In this document: positions 48,855 to 57,989 of the stretch, in pieces
Layout: each line of letters starts with the position of its first letter
Numbering within the stretch: the first letter of the stretch is position 1
Assembly: GCA_019187495.1 (NCBI GenBank)
Contig: JABAQN010000003.1
Coordinates: forward strand, 1-64,000
Direction of reading: 5' to 3'
Origin: Steroidobacteraceae bacterium
GTDB lineage: Bacteria > Pseudomonadota > Gammaproteobacteria > Steroidobacterales > Steroidobacteraceae
DNA: 64,000 nucleotides
Made by a program: the position numbers and the translations under genes
The notes under the pieces: model-generated
Seen by the model: only the letters and a program-made list of their open reading frames with translations
What the model was told of the DNA's origin: nothing
Database searches by the model: none

Positions 48855-51397
48855 GACGGTCCAATCGCAATCGCCGGGGGGCGGGTCCGCGACAGGCGTC
48901 CGACCAGCAGGATGCAAAGTGCGGCGGCCAGCGGCGTGGCGACGAGCAGCGCACCGGGAGGTGCTGCGAACCCGAACAACGCGGCGACCGGCGGGCTCAG
49001 CAGGGTAAGCGCGAGTATCACCAGGGTCACCCCGACAATCCACCAGAAGACCCGGTTTTGTCGCGCGACCAGGGCGATGAACGTCTGGCTCCGGGACCGG
49101 GCCACGAAAATGAGCGCGAGATTGGCGCAGACGAGCGCCGCGAATGCCAGTGCCCGGGCCTGGCTCGCGGGCAAGTGCTCGAGGCTCGCGGCGTAGACGC
49201 CCAGGGTCAGCAGCAACGTGACGCCGCCCAGCAGCGCGCTGTGGCGCAGCGACTCCAGAGTGAAGAGCCGGGTGCGGGGATCGCGCGGCGGGCGCTGCAT
49301 GCTGCCGGGAGCCTGCGGATCGGCCTCGAAGACAAAGGCGCACGCGGGATCGATGATGAACTCGAGGAACAGTACGTGCAGCGGAAAGAACAGCAATGGC
49401 CAGCCGAACACGATCGGCAGCAGGCCGAGGCCGGCGATCGGAATATGGACCGCGACGATGAACGTCATGGCGTGACGGATATTCTCGTAGATTCGCCGGC
49501 CGAGGCGGACCGCGGCAACGAGCGAGCCGAAGTCATCGTTCACGAGGACCATGTCGGCCGCCTCGCGCGCCACGTCGGTTCCACGGCCCCCCATCGCGAC
49601 CCCGATGTGGGCCGCTTTCAGTGCCGGTGCGTCGTTCACGCCGTCGCCGGTCATGGCGACGATTTCGCCGTTGGACTTCAGAGCCCTGACCAGATTGAGC
49701 TTCTGCTCCGGGCTGACGCGCGCGAACACGTTGACGGAGCGCGCCCGCTCCCGAAGCTGCTCTTCATCCATCGAGGCAAGTTCACTCCCGGTGAGCGCGC
49801 CACCCCGGGTGTCGAAGCCCGCCTGCCGGGCGATCGCGAGTGCCGTGCCCGGGTGGTCGCCCGTTATCATGACGACGCGGATGCCCGCTTGCGCGCAGAC
49901 GTGAAGTGCTTCGGGCACATCACTGCGCAATGGATCGGCCAGGCAGATGAACCCGCGAAACTGCAACCGGAACCCCCGTGCGTCTGCCGGCAGGGGTCCG
50001 TCCGCGTGAATGCCACTCGCGACTCCGAGAATCCGCAGGCCATCCTTCGCATGGGATGCGGCTTGCGCCAGCAACCGGCTGCGAAGCTCCGCCTCGATGC
50101 CGCACAGCTCGAGCATGGTCTCCGGCGCCCCCTTGGCCGCCACCGTGAACGGGCCGGCTCCGCCGTCATGCCATACGTGCGTTACGGCGAGAAGCGCGGG
50201 CGTGAGTTCGTACTCGCGCACCAGTTGCATGTCGCGCAGGCGCTCGATCGCCGCCGGTGCGAGTTTCAAGGCAGTCTCATGGATGGCGCGCTCCATTGGG
50301 TCGAATGCCTGCAACTCGTTCGCCGCCGCTGCCACCTCCAGGACGGAAAGCAGCTGCGCGTCAGGCGTGCTTCGCTCGCGCCGCAGATCGATCCGATGCT
50401 GCGCCGATTCGATCACGGCCACTTGCATCCGGTTCTCGGTGAGTGTGCCGGTCTTGTCGACGGCGAGCACGGTCACGGCGCCCATCGTTTCGATGGCTGC
50501 CATACGGCGTGTCAGCACGCCGGCCTTCGAGATTCGCCACGCCCCCATGGCGAGGAACACGGTCAGCACCACCGGGAACTCCTCAGGAAGAATCCCCATC
50601 GCGACGGTGATGCCGGCGAGCACGCCATTCAACCAATCGCCGCGCGAGAGCGCATAGACCGCCGTGATGAGAGCACAGAAGAACAGGGCGGCGGTCGCGA
50701 CCCACCGGACGATGCGCCGGACCTCGGCAAAGAGCGGTGTCGCCTCGGTACCCATGCCATGCAATGCCCGGCCGATCCTGCCGATTTCGCTGCGTCCCCC
50801 GGTGGCGACGACGATGGCGGTGCCATAGCCGCGCACGACGAGCGTCCCTGAAAAGACTCGCGTCTGCGCATCGCCACAAAGAGAGCCTGCCGGAAGCTTC
50901 TCCACGGGCAGCGATTCGCCAGTGAGGATCGATTCATCGACGTTGAGCGCGTTGGCGGCATGCAGCACCGCATCGGCGGGGACGCGGTCGCCCTCGCGCA
51001 GGATGACGACATCGCCCACAACGACTTCACGGCCGGGGATGCGTCGTTCGGCGCCATCGCGGACCACCAGCGCCCGCGGACTCGAAAGGTCCCGCAGCCG
51101 CGCCAGCGCGTGCTCGGTGCGCCGCTCCTGCAGGATCGTGATGACGATCACGAGGATGATCGTGGCAGCCAGCGCCACGGCCTCCCGAATTTCGCCGACC
51201 ACGAAGTAGATCGCTGCCGCGGCGAGCAGCAGCAGGAACATCGGCTCGGTCAGGACTTCCCGCCCGATGTTGAGCACGGTGCGCGGGCGCTGGGCGGCCA
51301 GTTCATTCGCGCCATCACTGGCCAGCCGCCGGGCGGCTTCTTCGGTGGGCAGGCCGGCAGCGAGATGGCGCGGGGTTTCCGGCGGCGCAGGGGACAT
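48851..51397 (-). CDS. Cation-transporting P-type ATPase (P2-like)
   Basis: An 848-residue pump with an N-terminal cation-ATPase domain, actuator motif TGES (159-162), phosphorylated Asp D314 in DKTGTLTENRM, hinge TGDGVNDAPALKAAHIGVAM and about ten helices. TM4 has GILPEEFPVVLTVF, where SERCA-type pumps have PEGLP, so Ca2+ or a related hard cation is plausible but unproven. No metal-binding N-terminal Cys motif of P1B pumps is present. It resembles mycobacterial CtpF-type pumps. First gene of the operon with nrdJ; 128 bp divergent from the nucleotidyltransferase gene. Confidence 0.92.
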   Translation of the reverse strand: MSPAPPETPRHLAAGLPTEEAARRLASDGANELAAQRPRTVLNIGREVLTEPMFLLLLAAAAIYFVVGEIREAVALAATIILVIVITILQERRTEHALARLRDLSSPRALVVRDGAERRIPGREVVVGDVVILREGDRVPADAVLHAANALNVDESILTGESLPVEKLPAGSLCGDAQTRVFSGTLVVRGYGTAIVVATGGRSEIGRIGRALHGMGTEATPLFAEVRRIVRWVATAALFFCALITAVYALSRGDWLNGVLAGITVAMGILPEEFPVVLTVFLAMGAWRISKAGVLTRRMAAIETMGAVTVLAVDKTGTLTENRMQVAVIESAQHRIDLRRERSTPDAQLLSVLEVAAAANELQAFDPMERAIHETALKLAPAAIERLRDMQLVREYELTPALLAVTHVWHDGGAGPFTVAAKGAPETMLELCGIEAELRSRLLAQAASHAKDGLRILGVASGIHADGPLPADARGFRLQFRGFICLADPLRSDVPEALHVCAQAGIRVVMITGDHPGTALAIARQAGFDTRGGALTGSELASMDEEQLRERARSVNVFARVSPEQKLNLVRALKSNGEIVAMTGDGVNDAPALKAAHIGVAMGGRGTDVAREAADMVLVNDDFGSLVAAVRLGRRIYENIRHAMTFIVAVHIPIAGLGLLPIVFGWPLLFFPLHVLFLEFIIDPACAFVFEADPQAPGSMQRPPRDPRTRLFTLESLRHSALLGGVTLLLTLGVYAASLEHLPASQARALAFAALVCANLALIFVARSRSQTFIALVARQNRVFWWIVGVTLVILALTLLSPPVAALFGFAAPPGALLVATPLAAALCILLVGRLSRTRPPAIAIGPS

Positions 51398-51474
51398 GGC
51401 GAAATGGTATCGGGACTGCCCGCCGGAGTGCCATTCGAAGGCGGATTCCCGGGGCCCGGCGAGGTCCGGTCATT

Positions 51475-51481
51475 TACGTAG
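51475..51481 (+). promoter_or_regulatory. TACGTAG box in a divergent promoter gap
   Basis: TACGTAG matches seven of eight bases of the twin palindromes near 46.1 kb. It lies 77 bp upstream of the P-type ATPase start and 44 bp upstream of the nucleotidyltransferase start. A single 7-mer can occur by chance; its position is the argument for function. Confidence 0.3.
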
Positions 51482-51525
51482 CGACTCGCGGGCTTTCACG
51501 ACTGCAGTCGGGCGTCGGGGGTGCG

Positions 51526-52575
51526 ATGCTGGCAATGGATTCTGCCAACTGGTCATCCATCGAAATGGAGGGCGCGGAAATGCCCGGTTCACTCGAACGC
51601 CCCGACACGGCGGAAACCGCGCATGAGTGGGCACTGGTCCTGGCGGCCGGTGAGGGGAGCCGGCTGCGCCAACTCACGACCATGGCATCGGGCATCGCGG
51701 TGCCGAAACAGTTCTGCTCGCTGGCGGGCGGCACATCACTGCTGTACGACACCTTGCGGCGCGCACAGGTGATTGCGCCCGCGCAACGCACCGTCGCGAT
51801 CGTTTCCGGTGCGCATCGACGCTGGTGGTGCTCGCTTGCTCAGTTACTTCCCGATTCGAACATCGTGGTGCAGCCGGGCAATCGCGGTACCGCGATCGGA
51901 ATCCTGCTGCCGCTGCTGTCGATTCTGCAGCGCGATGCGGAGGCGGTCCTGATCGTCCTGCCGTCGGATCACTTCGTCGGCGACGAGGGGGTGCTGGCGG
52001 ATGCGACGCGACAGGCGATGAGTCATGCGCGTTCGATGCCCGCACTGGTCCTGCTCGGCTTCACGCCCGAGGACAGCGATCCGGAACTCGGCTACATCGT
52101 CGTGCGCGAGACGCCTGCAACGGATGTGCTCGAAGTCAGCGAGTTCGTCGAGAAACCGGATCCCGTCTCGGCCGGCTTCCTGATGCAGCGGGGCGCCTTG
52201 TGGAATTCGTTCATTTTCGCGATACGCGCCCGAGTGCTGCTGCAGACGTTCATGCAACTCATTCCCGGCATCGTCGCCGAGATGGCCGACGTGGTACGGC
52301 AGAGCGGCCCGGATGCGCTGCGCGCGGCGAGATTGGCCCGGTTGTATGTGCAGCTGCCGAACATCGATTTTTCACGCGACGTCATGCGCCGTCATCCGCA
52401 TCTGCTGCGCGTGCTGCGGGTGCCCGCCTGCGGCTGGAGTGATCTCGGGACGCCACGCCGGGTGGCGGATGCACTGCGAAGAGGCGGTCGCGGAAAGGCA
52501 CGGGCCGGGCCGCCGGCGCACCTGGCCGGCTTCCTGGACCTCGAGTCACAGCAGCTGCAGGCCAGGCGTGCGTAG
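51526..52575 (+). CDS. Sugar nucleotidyltransferase (mannose-1-phosphate guanylyltransferase-like)
   Basis: A 349-residue NTP transferase: nucleotide loop LVLAAGEGSRLRQL followed by VPKQFCSLAGGTSLL, then QPGNRGTAIGILLPLLSIL, LIVLPSDHFVGDE (metal Asp), GYIVVRE and VSEFVEKPDP, as in GDP-mannose pyrophosphorylases. It lacks the C-terminal isomerase half of bifunctional ManC. The N-terminal 34 residues are extra, and an internal ATG may be the true start. Its role in a stress island could be glycan or compatible-solute synthesis, but this is inference. Confidence 0.82.
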   Translation: MLAMDSANWSSIEMEGAEMPGSLERPDTAETAHEWALVLAAGEGSRLRQLTTMASGIAVPKQFCSLAGGTSLLYDTLRRAQVIAPAQRTVAIVSGAHRRWWCSLAQLLPDSNIVVQPGNRGTAIGILLPLLSILQRDAEAVLIVLPSDHFVGDEGVLADATRQAMSHARSMPALVLLGFTPEDSDPELGYIVVRETPATDVLEVSEFVEKPDPVSAGFLMQRGALWNSFIFAIRARVLLQTFMQLIPGIVAEMADVVRQSGPDALRAARLARLYVQLPNIDFSRDVMRRHPHLLRVLRVPACGWSDLGTPRRVADALRRGGRGKARAGPPAHLAGFLDLESQQLQARRA

Positions 52576-52608
52576 CACGGCATCCGGCGTCACACTCGGG
52601 AGAGCAGT

Positions 52609-53079
52609 ATGTATCGCAAGATTCTCGTTCCCGTCGACGGCAGTCCGACATCCGGGGCGGGTCTTCGGGAAGCGCTGAGACTCGCGAGCGAGGCGCGCGC
52701 GCAACTGCGAATCGTGCACGCGGTGGACGAGTCGGTATTCAGTTCCGGCTATCTCGTTCCGGAGGCAATGGATCCCAGGACCTATGAATCCCTGCGGGAC
52801 ATGATCCATGCGGAGGGAGCGAGGATACTGGAAGCGGCCGAGGCGGTCGTGCGTCCATCCGGCGTGGAATACAGCACGCAATTGATCGAGACCGTCGGCG
52901 GCAGGGCCGCACAGCACATACTGGATGCCGCGCGCCAATGGCAGGCGGACCTGATCGTCATGGGGACGCATGGGCGACGCGGGATAAGTCGCCTGGTGCT
53001 CGGCAGTGATGCCGAGCTGGTGCTGCGCTCCTCGTCCGTGCCCGTGCTCTTCGTCCGTAGCCCGGCGGAGGCGGTCTGA
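52609..53079 (+). CDS. Universal stress protein, UspA family
   Basis: A single-domain Usp of 156 residues: KILVPVDGSPTSGAGLREAL at the start and the ATP-binding Gly motif MGTHGRRGISRLVLGSDAEL followed by VPVLFVRS at the end. The GxxGxxxxxxxxGS pattern suggests an ATP-binding type. It starts 33 bp after the nucleotidyltransferase gene and is probably in the same operon. Usp proteins help survival under growth arrest and low oxygen. Confidence 0.93.
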   Translation: MYRKILVPVDGSPTSGAGLREALRLASEARAQLRIVHAVDESVFSSGYLVPEAMDPRTYESLRDMIHAEGARILEAAEAVVRPSGVEYSTQLIETVGGRAAQHILDAARQWQADLIVMGTHGRRGISRLVLGSDAELVLRSSSVPVLFVRSPAEAV

Positions 53080-53227
53080 CTCCCAGCCGGCGTACAGGTG
53101 CGACCGGGTTGTCGCTGCGGCGGCAGCCCGGGGAATGCGAAGCATCCTGCGTGGATCTCCGGATGGCTCATGACGATGAAGCGAGGCATCTTTCGCGGCA
53201 CATTCCGAAGGATCAACGGAGACTTCA

Positions 53228-53539
53228 ATGAACCTGTTGGTGCGATCGATGTGGGCGTTGTCCGTGGTATTCGCGATGGGTCTCGGGATTGCGGCTGCGG
53301 AGCCACCCGCAGGCCCGGCGGCGCCGGGTCAGGCGCCATCCAGGGAACTGCGGGAAAAGATGGCGGCCGCCCACGAGAAAATGGCGCAGTGACTGCGCTC
53401 GGAGCGCGATATCGCCGAATGCCGCAAGGAGATGCGGGCCGCGTGCGGGTACATGGGCAGGGACGGTTGCCCGTGGATGGAGAACGGCCGGCGCAATCAG
53501 ATGATGTCGCCACGACAGCAGGCGCCGCGCGACTATTGA
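53228..53539 (+). CDS. Small secreted Cys-containing protein interrupted by in-frame TGA
   Basis: An ATG at 53228 with GGAG before it opens a signal peptide (LVRSMWALSVVFAMGLGIAA, then AEPPAG) and a mature start REKMAAAHEKMAQ. A TGA at 53390-53392 interrupts the frame. The same frame continues convincingly for 48 codons with LRSERDIAECRKEMRAACGY, MGRDGCPWMENGRRNQ and a TGA at 53537. Cys-rich helical pattern and codon use persist after the stop, which falls where a Cys would suit the spacing. It is either a recent nonsense mutation (TGC to TGA) or selenocysteine. Family not recognised. Confidence 0.5.
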
Positions 53540-53612
53540 GCCCATCCATCAGCATGCAGCATGTGTCGTGGATGCGTTGCCCGCACCGGGATCCGGGCCC
53601 ACGCCGGGGCCG

Positions 53613-55262
53613 TCATCTCCGGGGCTCCGTCCCGGGGAAGCAGGCGAGGCGCGCTTGCACCGCAGCCGCGACGCGCTCGGCCACTTCAGGCTCGCTGGTA
53701 TCGATGAGTAGCGCCCGCGCCCGTTCCGTGCTGCTCAGGGGTTGAGCGGACTGGAGCTGGGCGGCGAGGACGTCGAGATCGGCATCCGAGGCGTCGGTCG
53801 CGCACATGGCTCGTTTCCGAATGCGTTGCTCGAGCGTTTCCGGATCCGCGTGGCAAGACAGGAGAAGACTGGGCGCGTTCAGGCGTTCGGCCAGTGCAGC
53901 GAACACTTCCCGATCCTTCGCCTCGAGGAAGGTGGCGTCGACGATCACGTGAAAGCCGGCCCGCAGGCAGATGGCGGCGCAGCCCGCAAGGCGCCGGTAG
54001 GTGCGCCGGGTGCACGCGTGCGCATAAAGGCCTTGCCGCAGTGGCGCTGCGCTGCTTACGGCCGGTTGCAGGCCCGCCAACCGCTTGCGCTCGACGTCGG
54101 AGCGCAGACGAATCGCGGGCACGGCCGGTACGAGTCGCTCGCTCAGCCACGATTTGCCGGAGCCTGACAGGCCATGCATGAGCAGGAGTGCCGGCGCCGG
54201 GCGCCCGGTCCAGGAGGCGGCCGCCTCGATCCGCTCGCGCATCCGGCGGCGGAATTCATCGGCACGCGCGGGAAGCTGCTCCGCGGACAAACGGTCCACC
54301 AGCGCGCGGACCAGGGCGCGATGGGTCGCGTAGAAAGGCAGCAGGCGAACGCCCTGGTAGTCTCCGCTCGTCTCGAGATACTGGCTGAGCATGGCCATGG
54401 CCAGACCGGCGCGGCGACGGCTGAAAAGATCCATCACGAGGAACGCGACGTCGTTCATCACATCGATCCATCGCAGCCGAGGGTCGAACTCGATGCAGTC
54501 GAACGGTGTCAATCTGCCGAGCGATCGGACGATGTTGCCGCAGTGCAGGTCACCGTGGCACTCGCGAACGAACCCGGACCGTTCCCGTCGCCGCAACGCG
54601 GGATCCAGTTGCGTGACCCGATCGCGCATCCAGTCGGCCAGCCTCTCGAGCATTGGTGCGACGGCGGGTTGCGTGTTTGAGTCGGCCAACTGCGCGAGAT
54701 TCCCGAGGATCGATTCATGCATATGCCCGGTATGCCCGTACCCACCTGTCCAGGCGTCGACAGAGACGCTGCGGTGAAAGCGCGCGAGGAGTTCTCCGAG
54801 CGCTGAACAATCGCCGACGGATACCGCGCCCTCCTCGAGCAGGGACGGCATCTCATCCGCCTCTCCGAACTGTCGCATCCGGACCGCATAGTCGATAACG
54901 GGCCCGGGGCCGTCGATCATCGCGCAGCCGTCGGCGCGGGTGACCGGCACGACATCCAGGTACAGTTCGGGTGCGAGCCTGCGATTCAGCCGCAGCTCTT
55001 CGCGGCAGAAGTGCAGCCGTTGCGCGAGCGTCGTGGCATCGATGAAAGGGAAGCGCACGGGCTTCTTGATCTTGTACGCGAATCGACCGGTGAGGACGAC
55101 CCACGACACGTGCGTCTCCCGCAGCCGCAGCGCGCTGACGGCGTGCGGGAAGGCCTGCGGACGCAGCAGATCCCCGATCCGCAGCGGCGCTGCATCGGCG
55201 GGGCCCGACATCGCGGCTGGCTGCGCCGGCACGGTCCCCGATCCGGAGACCTCGCCATTCAT
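53613..55262 (-). CDS. Bifunctional aminoglycoside-phosphotransferase-like / P-loop ATPase protein
   Basis: A 549-residue two-domain protein. The N-terminal part is an APH-like kinase fold: KIKKPVRFPFID, catalytic loop FVRECHGDLHCGNIV and metal-binding CIEFDPRLRWIDVMNDVAF. The C-terminal part (about 365-549) is a zeta-toxin/adenylate-kinase-like P-loop domain with Walker A LMHGLSGSGKSWLSERL and FHVIVDATFLEAKDRE. The same fusion occurs in M. tuberculosis Rv2004c, a DosR-regulon gene. Substrate unknown; true aminoglycoside resistance is unlikely. Confidence 0.87.
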   Translation of the reverse strand: MNGEVSGSGTVPAQPAAMSGPADAAPLRIGDLLRPQAFPHAVSALRLRETHVSWVVLTGRFAYKIKKPVRFPFIDATTLAQRLHFCREELRLNRRLAPELYLDVVPVTRADGCAMIDGPGPVIDYAVRMRQFGEADEMPSLLEEGAVSVGDCSALGELLARFHRSVSVDAWTGGYGHTGHMHESILGNLAQLADSNTQPAVAPMLERLADWMRDRVTQLDPALRRRERSGFVRECHGDLHCGNIVRSLGRLTPFDCIEFDPRLRWIDVMNDVAFLVMDLFSRRRAGLAMAMLSQYLETSGDYQGVRLLPFYATHRALVRALVDRLSAEQLPARADEFRRRMRERIEAAASWTGRPAPALLLMHGLSGSGKSWLSERLVPAVPAIRLRSDVERKRLAGLQPAVSSAAPLRQGLYAHACTRRTYRRLAGCAAICLRAGFHVIVDATFLEAKDREVFAALAERLNAPSLLLSCHADPETLEQRIRKRAMCATDASDADLDVLAAQLQSAQPLSSTERARALLIDTSEPEVAERVAAAVQARLACFPGTEPRR

Positions 55263-55455
55263 CGCCGCGATTCCGCGCGCCGGGCGGGCCGCTGCTGCGG
55301 CAGACGATCATGGCCGCAGATGTCGTCGAACAATGACCTGCCCTGCGATTCACCGGGGACCGCGGTGCCGTGGAACACTAGGACGCGGACTGCAAGCGGT
55401 GTCGTCGAGGCCGCGAAGGTCCGACTGCCGATCACCGCATCGGCGCCGGGGGCAT

Positions 55456-56181
55456 TCACGGACCCGGATCCCGGCGTGCATCGGTCGATGCGGCGGGGCG
55501 CAATCCCAGCACCATCATGGCGAGCACCGCTCCACCTGTTGCGAGTGCCATGTCCTTTTGCGCATCCCATTCATCTCCCTGGGTTCCGAGATACGCGTTG
55601 CCCAGATCGGGGGCCACGACCAGGGCTGCGATCCACTCCATCATCTCGTAGATCACCGAATGCGACATCACGAACAGGACGGGCAGGAGATATCGCCACG
55701 GGCCCCGCGGACGAGCGTAGCTGTCGAGCAGTTCCACCGCGGGCAGCAACATCAATGCACCGTAGAGGAAGTGAACGAAGCGATCGAAGTGATTGCGTTC
55801 CCACCCCAGCATTCCGTTCAGCGTGTGACCGGTCATGAAGCGCCACCACTGGTCGTAGGGGACCAGCGAGTATGTGTAGTGGGCGCCGAGGGAGTGCAGC
55901 AGCAGAAAGACGAACAGGCAGACGTAAGCGGCGTTCGAGAAACGCAGGCGGTGGCGCGTTGCGACGAGCAACGGCACGCTCACCAGGACGAGGAGGTTTT
56001 CCAGCAGCCAGTCCTCGCGGCTTACGGGCGTGATGGCCAGCGCGAACCAGGCGACGCCCAACAGCAGCAGCAGCCATGCCGGCAGACGCCCGCCTGTCGG
56101 TCCCGGTCGGGCACCTGCCGCGCTGTCTGCACGGGGCAGCCTTGACGGCGAACTCGGTTGCCGGCTGATCATCATGCGCAC
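55456..56181 (-). CDS. DUF2238 membrane protein (second copy)
   Basis: A 241-residue polytopic membrane protein with the same signatures as the copy at 42727: VCLFVFLLLHSLGAHYTYSL, GWERNHFDRFVHFLYGALML, IYEMMEWIAALVV and YLGTQGDEWDAQKDMALATG. The N-terminus carries about 30 extra polar residues; starts at 56181, 56175 or 56172 are all possible. Function unknown. It diverges from groEL with a 172-bp gap in which I see no clear operator. The 193 bp on its other side hold no recognisable gene. Confidence 0.87.
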   Translation of the reverse strand: MRMMISRQPSSPSRLPRADSAAGARPGPTGGRLPAWLLLLLGVAWFALAITPVSREDWLLENLLVLVSVPLLVATRHRLRFSNAAYVCLFVFLLLHSLGAHYTYSLVPYDQWWRFMTGHTLNGMLGWERNHFDRFVHFLYGALMLLPAVELLDSYARPRGPWRYLLPVLFVMSHSVIYEMMEWIAALVVAPDLGNAYLGTQGDEWDAQKDMALATGGAVLAMMVLGLRPAASTDARRDPGP

Positions 56182-56353
56182 CGGGAATCAATGGTGCCCG
56201 GCGCTCGCGCCGCGCCCATCCGTGGAAACCGGCACGCCCCCGTGGCGGCCACGGACGCGGAAATTCCACGAGCCGGCTGCAGATTCCCCGTAAAGGAAGC
56301 CGCGGGCCGTCGCGGCAGAATGGATGCTGCTCCGGTCCGGTCGAGGAGGCTGT

Positions 56354-57976
56354 ATGGCGCACAAACGGGTGACATTCCGGTCGGCGGCTCGCGAGAAAAT
56401 AATGGCCGGCGCGACACAACTGGCCGACACGATCCGGATCACGCTCGGGCCGAGGTCGAAGTCCGTGCTGATCCAGAAGTCCTGGGGTGCGCCGATCGTC
56501 TGCAATGACGGTGTGACGATCGCGAAGCAGATGGAACTGGCGGATCCGGAAGAGAACCTGGGGGCGCAGATGCTGCGCCAGGCGGCCGAGAAGACCGGCG
56601 AACTCGTGGGCGACGGCACCAGCACGGCCACCATCCTGGCGCACGCCATCCTGTCCGACGGCGTCCGCAATATCACCGCAGGTGCGAGTGCCATCGACAT
56701 CAAGCGAGGGCTCGATCAGGCGCTGAAGGTCGCAGTGACGAAGCTCCGGGAGCAATCCCGGCCGGTGGTGAGTCGCAAGGAGAAGGCGCAGGTCGCCGCC
56801 ATCTCCGCGCACAACGACGAGAGTATCGGGGAGCTGGTCGCCGATGCGATGGAAAAGGTGGGCGGCGAGGGCGTGATCACCGTCGAAGAATCGAAGACCA
56901 CGGAAACGGTCCTCGAGATCGTCGAGGGGATGCAGTTCGATCGAGGCTATCTGTCGCCGTATTTCGTCACCGACCTCGAAAAGGGCGAGGCGGTGCTCGA
57001 GGATGCCCTGGTGCTGGTCGCCGACCGCAAGATCAACATCATGTCGGACCTCATCCGGCTGCTCGAGCAGATCGCCAAGAGTGCGCGGCCGCTGCTGGTG
57101 GTGGCCGAGGACGTCGAGGGCGAAGCACTCGCCACGCTGATCGTCAACCAGGTGCGCGGCGTGTTGAAGAGCGTGGCGGTGAAGGCACCCGGCTTCGGGG
57201 ACAGGCGCAGGGCCATGCTCGAAGACATGGCGGTGCTCTGCGGTGGGCAACTGATCGCCATGGATCTCGGCATGAAGCTCGAGGATACGAAGCCCGAGCA
57301 ACTCGGGCGCGCCAAGCGGGTAGTGGTCGACAAGGACAAGACGACCATCATCGGTGGCAGCGGCGAGCGCGTGGCCATCGAGGCGCGCGTCGCGCAGCTA
57401 CGACGCGAGATCGAAAAGGCAACGAGCGACTACGACCGGGAGAAGCTCGAAGAGCGCCTGGCGAAGCTCTCCGGCGGCGTTGCCGTCATACGCGTCGGTG
57501 CGCCATCAGAGCCGGAAATGAAAGCTCGCAAGGATGCACTCGATGACGCCATCAGCGCGACCCGTGCGGCGGTTGCCGAAGGCATCGTCGCGGGCGGCGG
57601 TCTGGCGCTGCTGCGATGCATGGCGGCGGTCGGCGGGAATGAGGCCGAATGCGAGGGTGACATGCGGACGGGTGTGCGGATCCTCGCGCGTGCGCTCGAG
57701 GCTCCCGCCAGACAGATTGCGACCAACTCGGCGGTCGATGCCGGGGTGGTGCTGAGCCGGATGCTCGAATCACCGGCGAATCAGGGCTTCGATGCCGCGC
57801 ACAATCGATACGTCGACATGTTCGAAGCGGGCATCATCGACCCGACCAAGGTAGTCCGCGTCGCATTGGAGAATGCCGTCTCGGTCGCGAGCGTCCTGCT
57901 GCTGACCGAAGCGACCATGACCGAAATTCCCGGGGAGAAGCACAGTCCTGCTGCCGGCGCCGGGCTCGAAACCTGA
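56354..57976 (+). CDS. groEL: Solitary divergent chaperonin GroEL
   Basis: A 540-residue Hsp60: [23 protein letters not shown] loop [51 protein letters not shown] and the final [15 protein letters not shown]. The N-terminus is shorter and divergent ([20 protein letters not shown]). The tail reads [14 protein letters not shown] instead of the usual Gly-Gly-Met repeats, and no groES lies nearby. It is therefore probably an accessory paralogue of the housekeeping GroEL. GAGGAGG precedes the ATG at 56354. Confidence 0.92.
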   Translation: MAHKRVTFRSAAREKIMAGATQLADTIRITLGPRSKSVLIQKSWGAPIVCNDGVTIAKQMELADPEENLGAQMLRQAAEKTGELVGDGTSTATILAHAILSDGVRNITAGASAIDIKRGLDQALKVAVTKLREQSRPVVSRKEKAQVAAISAHNDESIGELVADAMEKVGGEGVITVEESKTTETVLEIVEGMQFDRGYLSPYFVTDLEKGEAVLEDALVLVADRKINIMSDLIRLLEQIAKSARPLLVVAEDVEGEALATLIVNQVRGVLKSVAVKAPGFGDRRRAMLEDMAVLCGGQLIAMDLGMKLEDTKPEQLGRAKRVVVDKDKTTIIGGSGERVAIEARVAQLRREIEKATSDYDREKLEERLAKLSGGVAVIRVGAPSEPEMKARKDALDDAISATRAAVAEGIVAGGGLALLRCMAAVGGNEAECEGDMRTGVRILARALEAPARQIATNSAVDAGVVLSRMLESPANQGFDAAHNRYVDMFEAGIIDPTKVVRVALENAVSVASVLLLTEATMTEIPGEKHSPAAGAGLET

Positions 57977-57989
57977 TTCCCGCCAGCCA

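Noticed and set aside
53390-53412. Hairpin after the in-frame TGA as a SECIS element
   Set aside because: Only about five pairs, closer to the TGA than usual bacterial SECIS stems, and explainable by codon content; kept only as a possibility in the finding.
53098-53745. A 215-codon plus-strand frame across the small secreted gene
   Set aside because: It crosses the intergenic gap and the end of the convergent gene, has no family likeness, and the frame at 53228 has the ribosome site and signal peptide.
53613-55262. Aminoglycoside resistance gene
   Set aside because: The APH-like fold is fused to a P-loop domain and matches stress-linked proteins of unknown substrate, not resistance enzymes.
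55259-55570. Minus-strand frame between the two-domain kinase and DUF2238 genes
   Set aside because: Overlaps the start of one gene and the end of the other, and its composition is unlike a protein; treated as non-coding spacer.
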